Assembly (NCBI GenBank): GCA_020345785.1
Contig: CP070771.1
Coordinates: forward strand, 4,752,219 to 4,757,762
Direction: 5' to 3'
DNA length: 5,544 nucleotides
DNA from: Desulfobacterales bacterium
GTDB taxonomy: Bacteria > Desulfobacterota > Desulfobacteria > Desulfobacterales > JAFDCJ01
Part shown: piece by piece, positions 3,369 to 5,544 of the stretch
How the letters are laid out: every line of letters begins with the position of its first letter
Numbering within the stretch: position 1 is the stretch's first letter
Position numbers and translations under genes: made by a program
The notes under the pieces: model-generated
Database searches by the model: none
What the model was told of the DNA's origin: nothing
Seen by the model: the letters and a program-made list of their open reading frames with translations, nothing else

Positions 3369-5544
3369 CCAATTTTAAACAGTTTCTCTAATAGCTGGCT
3401 CTTCATCACATCCCCTTCGATTTTAAGTTTGCCGGATGTAAACGCCTGCATGGCCGGCAGCTTTCCGCCCATCATGGCCAGGAAGTCTACGGCCGCCATT
3501 TTGATCGTGCAGGCCGGTTTTTCGTGGACGCCGGCATCGATGCTGCAGCTGCCGTCCTTGACGACACAAAACCAGTCGCCGCCGCCTATTCCGGATATGT
3601 TGAATTGGAATACGACATCAATACCGGCGGCGGCATCCGCCTTGAAGCTATCAATCATACCCTCAAAAATCGCCCGAATACTGCCGCCGCTCTCAGAGGA
3701 TTCTTCCCCGGCATCTTTCGCTTCGCCGGGAGGCATAATGAGCGTCATGATGGCCGCATTGGCGTCTTCCATTTCCCGAGCGCCCTCCAGGGAGTTGATC
3801 TTGTTCCAGTTCGCGTGAATCTGCTCGGGAGTCGGCGGGTTTTCAGGATCGCCCAGCTGCGTGGTGGGCCCGGTAACGACAGCCGCCCGGTTGAAATACC
3901 CCATGCCGCTGTTGAAAACCGCACCGGATTCTTTACAGCGTTCACTGCACAGATAAAGCACCATGGGAGCGACAAATTCCGGTTTTGACTTCTCAAACAA
4001 ATCCGGCGGCATGACATCTTCAGTAAGCCTGGAGGCCGCAATGGGAGCAATCGTGTTGACTTTGATATCGTATTTTTTGCCCTCCAGCTTTAAGGTGCTC
4101 ATCAGTCCGACCAGTGCCATTTTGGCGGCTGAATAATTTGTCTGGCCGAAATTGCCGTATAGGCCGGCAGCCGAGGTGGTCATCACGATGCGTCCGTAGC
4201 CGTTTTCTTTCATTACCGCCATGGCCGGGCGGGTAACACAGTAGGCCCCGTTTAAATGAACATCCATGACGGCATTCCAATTTTCAGGCTCCATCTTTAA
4301 AAAGCTCTTGTCCCGCAGAATGCCGGCATTGTTAATGAGGATATCCACCCGACCGAAGGCATCCAGGGCTGTTTGAACGATTCGTTCACCGCCTTCAGGT
4401 GTGGCGACATTATCGTAGTTGGCAACCGCTTCACCGCCGAGCTGTTTTATTTCAGCCACAACCTGGTCCGCCGGCGCGGCCGATCCCTGTCCGCTGCCGT
4501 CTCGGGCGCCCCCCAGGTCATTGACCACCACCTTGGCGCCGCGCTGCGCCAATTCCAGGGCATACGCCCGGCCGAGACCCGCCCCGGCGCCGGTGACAAT
4601 TGCCACGCGATCATCAAAGCGGATTTTGTTCATGTCGGCGGCCGCCCCCGGCAGGGGAACCGCCTTCCAAAAGTAGTTGACAAACCCGCGCTCACTGTCG
4701 GCCCCTTTGCGTTTAAACTCCATGCTGACCGGCAGTCCCACTTTAATTTCATCCAGCTGGCAGTCGGTAAAATCAGCCACCAGCCTGCCGCCGCCTTCAA
4801 ACTGAACCATCCCGTATATTGCCGGGGGATCGACCGACACCGCCAGCATATCGCCGGTAAAGGTTTTAACCCGGGCCGGAATATCGGCGAATTCATAATC
4901 ATCCTGGCTGTAAAAAGCCCCGCAATTCGGATTGACGCAGATATCTGCTTTCGGAAACTGAGGCGTTCCGCACTCCCGGCATTTGCCGCCCACCAGCGCC
5001 AAAATCATTTTATTTTTGCGCCAAAGAACCGTGGTCGCCGTTTGAGTGGGCGCCTCGGCCCGAATTCCCATCTCGGTTTTAATCAAATCCCTGAACTTCA
5101 GCCATTTGTGGTAATTGTCGATAGATTTCTTGTTGGCCAGCGACCCGGCAACTCCATTGCGTGCAGACAGCCTGGTAATATTTTCGGTGACCTCAAAGTA
5201 CAACGCGTTGGCCCCCTGTCCAAAGCCGCACATCAGAATCCGGTCGCCGGGTTTGGCCTGTTCCAGAGCCGAAATAAACATCATAAACGAGTGAGCGGTG
5301 CCTGTTTCACCGCAGACTTCATGCATATTATCCACCAATTTGTCAGGCCCGGCCCCGAGCCCCCGGGCAATTTTGCTATGATCGCCCTTAAAAAAGCAGG
5401 GAAACACCAGCTTATCGACATCATCCATGGTGATCCCCAGTTTGTCGAAGAGGCCGTTGACTACCTGGGGGATGAAGGTTCCGTAGCCCGCATCCCTGGT
5501 CCAGCGTTCTTCCCAGACATAATCGTACTTTTTGTCGGCACCCC
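3365..5544 (-). CDS. Multidomain protein: HMGCS/KAS III-like thiolase fold + Zn-ribbon/OB (DUF35) + MFE-2-type SDR + SCP2; 5' end outside window
   Basis: The frame stays open to the window edge: 38 coding-like codons precede the Met at 5426-5428, so that Met is internal and the true start lies outside. Residues below are counted from it. Residues 1-~125 are the end of a thiolase-superfamily domain (GETGTAHS at 40-47, KPGDRILMCGFGQG at 59-72). At ~149-256 a zinc ribbon (C150, C153, C164, C169) leads into an OB fold. At 266-~560 is an SDR with TGAGAGLG (279-286), D304 after the second strand (suggesting NAD), NNAG (366-369) and tetrad N393, S419, Y432, K436; YGNFGQTNYSAAK and the tail PTPEQIHANWNKI are typical of MFE-2 3-hydroxyacyl-CoA dehydrogenases. 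An acidic Gly/Ser linker (~567-583) precedes SCP2 (~583-687), a lipid or acyl-CoA binding fold. No hydratase (hotdog) domain is present. Likely role: soluble 3-hydroxyacyl-CoA dehydrogenase coupled to a condensing/cleaving module. The domain calls are firm; the substrate is unknown. Confidence 0.93.
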   Translation of the reverse strand, partial: GADKKYDYVWEERWTRDAGYGTFIPQVVNGLFDKLGITMDDVDKLVFPCFFKGDHSKIARGLGAGPDKLVDNMHEVCGETGTAHSFMMFISALEQAKPGDRILMCGFGQGANALYFEVTENITRLSARNGVAGSLANKKSIDNYHKWLKFRDLIKTEMGIRAEAPTQTATTVLWRKNKMILALVGGKCRECGTPQFPKADICVNPNCGAFYSQDDYEFADIPARVKTFTGDMLAVSVDPPAIYGMVQFEGGGRLVADFTDCQLDEIKVGLPVSMEFKRKGADSERGFVNYFWKAVPLPGAAADMNKIRFDDRVAIVTGAGAGLGRAYALELAQRGAKVVVNDLGGARDGSGQGSAAPADQVVAEIKQLGGEAVANYDNVATPEGGERIVQTALDAFGRVDILINNAGILRDKSFLKMEPENWNAVMDVHLNGAYCVTRPAMAVMKENGYGRIVMTTSAAGLYGNFGQTNYSAAKMALVGLMSTLKLEGKKYDIKVNTIAPIAASRLTEDVMPPDLFEKSKPEFVAPMVLYLCSERCKESGAVFNSGMGYFNRAAVVTGPTTQLGDPENPPTPEQIHANWNKINSLEGAREMEDANAAIMTLIMPPGEAKDAGEESSESGGSIRAIFEGMIDSFKADAAAGIDVVFQFNISGIGGGDWFCVVKDGSCSIDAGVHEKPACTIKMAAVDFLAMMGGKLPAMQAFTSGKLKIEGDVMKSQLLEKLFKIG

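Noticed and set aside
3524..3988. 154-codon plus-strand frame, and similar ones at 1077-1472 and 2212-2619
   Set aside because: They lie antisense to strongly supported conserved domains (SDR/SCP2, acyl-CoA dehydrogenase, thiolase) and show no recognisable motifs.
4631..4633. Separate start for an independent SDR-SCP2 gene
   Set aside because: No stop separates it from the OB fold and no convincing ribosome site precedes it. An internal translation start cannot be fully excluded.
5426..5428. Met at this codon as the true start of the multidomain protein
   Set aside because: The 38 codons before it are open and continue the thiolase-like domain (GYGTFIPQVVNGLFDKLGI), so the gene starts beyond the window.

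Overview
The window reads as a bacterial chromosome segment of moderate G+C. Its three protein-coding genes are all on the minus strand and all belong to acyl-CoA (beta-oxidation-like) metabolism. The enzyme families and the wide, repeat-filled gaps suggest a Desulfobacterota (former Deltaproteobacteria, e.g. Desulfobacterales) genome. That is an inference from gene style, because no rRNA, tRNA or other marker is present.

Layout, in the direction of transcription (right to left). First comes a long gene cut by the right window edge (3365 to beyond 5544). In one open frame it encodes the C-terminal half of a thiolase-superfamily (HMG-CoA-synthase/KAS III-like) domain, a zinc-ribbon plus OB-fold (DUF35) module, an MFE-2-type short-chain dehydrogenase and an SCP2 sterol-carrier domain. 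Next is a complete SCP2-type thiolase (1936-3147), then a complete acyl-CoA dehydrogenase of the LCAD/IVD catalytic type (531-1673). Positions 1-380 hold no convincing gene.

Together the proteins could oxidise an acyl-CoA (dehydrogenase), oxidise a 3-hydroxyacyl-CoA (SDR) and cleave or form a 3-oxoacyl-CoA (thiolase). No enoyl-CoA hydratase or CoA ligase is visible, and the substrate cannot be read from the sequence. A thiolase next to an HMGCS-like/DUF35 protein recalls the archaeal thiolase-DUF35-HMGCS channelling complex.

The non-coding DNA is the other notable part. Two related long palindromes (381-536 and 3225-3368), with arms of 75 and 69 nt and a 6-nt loop, each overlap the stop codon of a minus-strand gene and show compensatory arm changes. 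Positions 2-274 form a 7-bp-periodic array, an unrelated heptamer repeat forms an inverted pair at 1829-1906, and a 16-bp tandem repeat lies at 1699-1746. I saw no CRISPR array, transposase, tRNA or rRNA.
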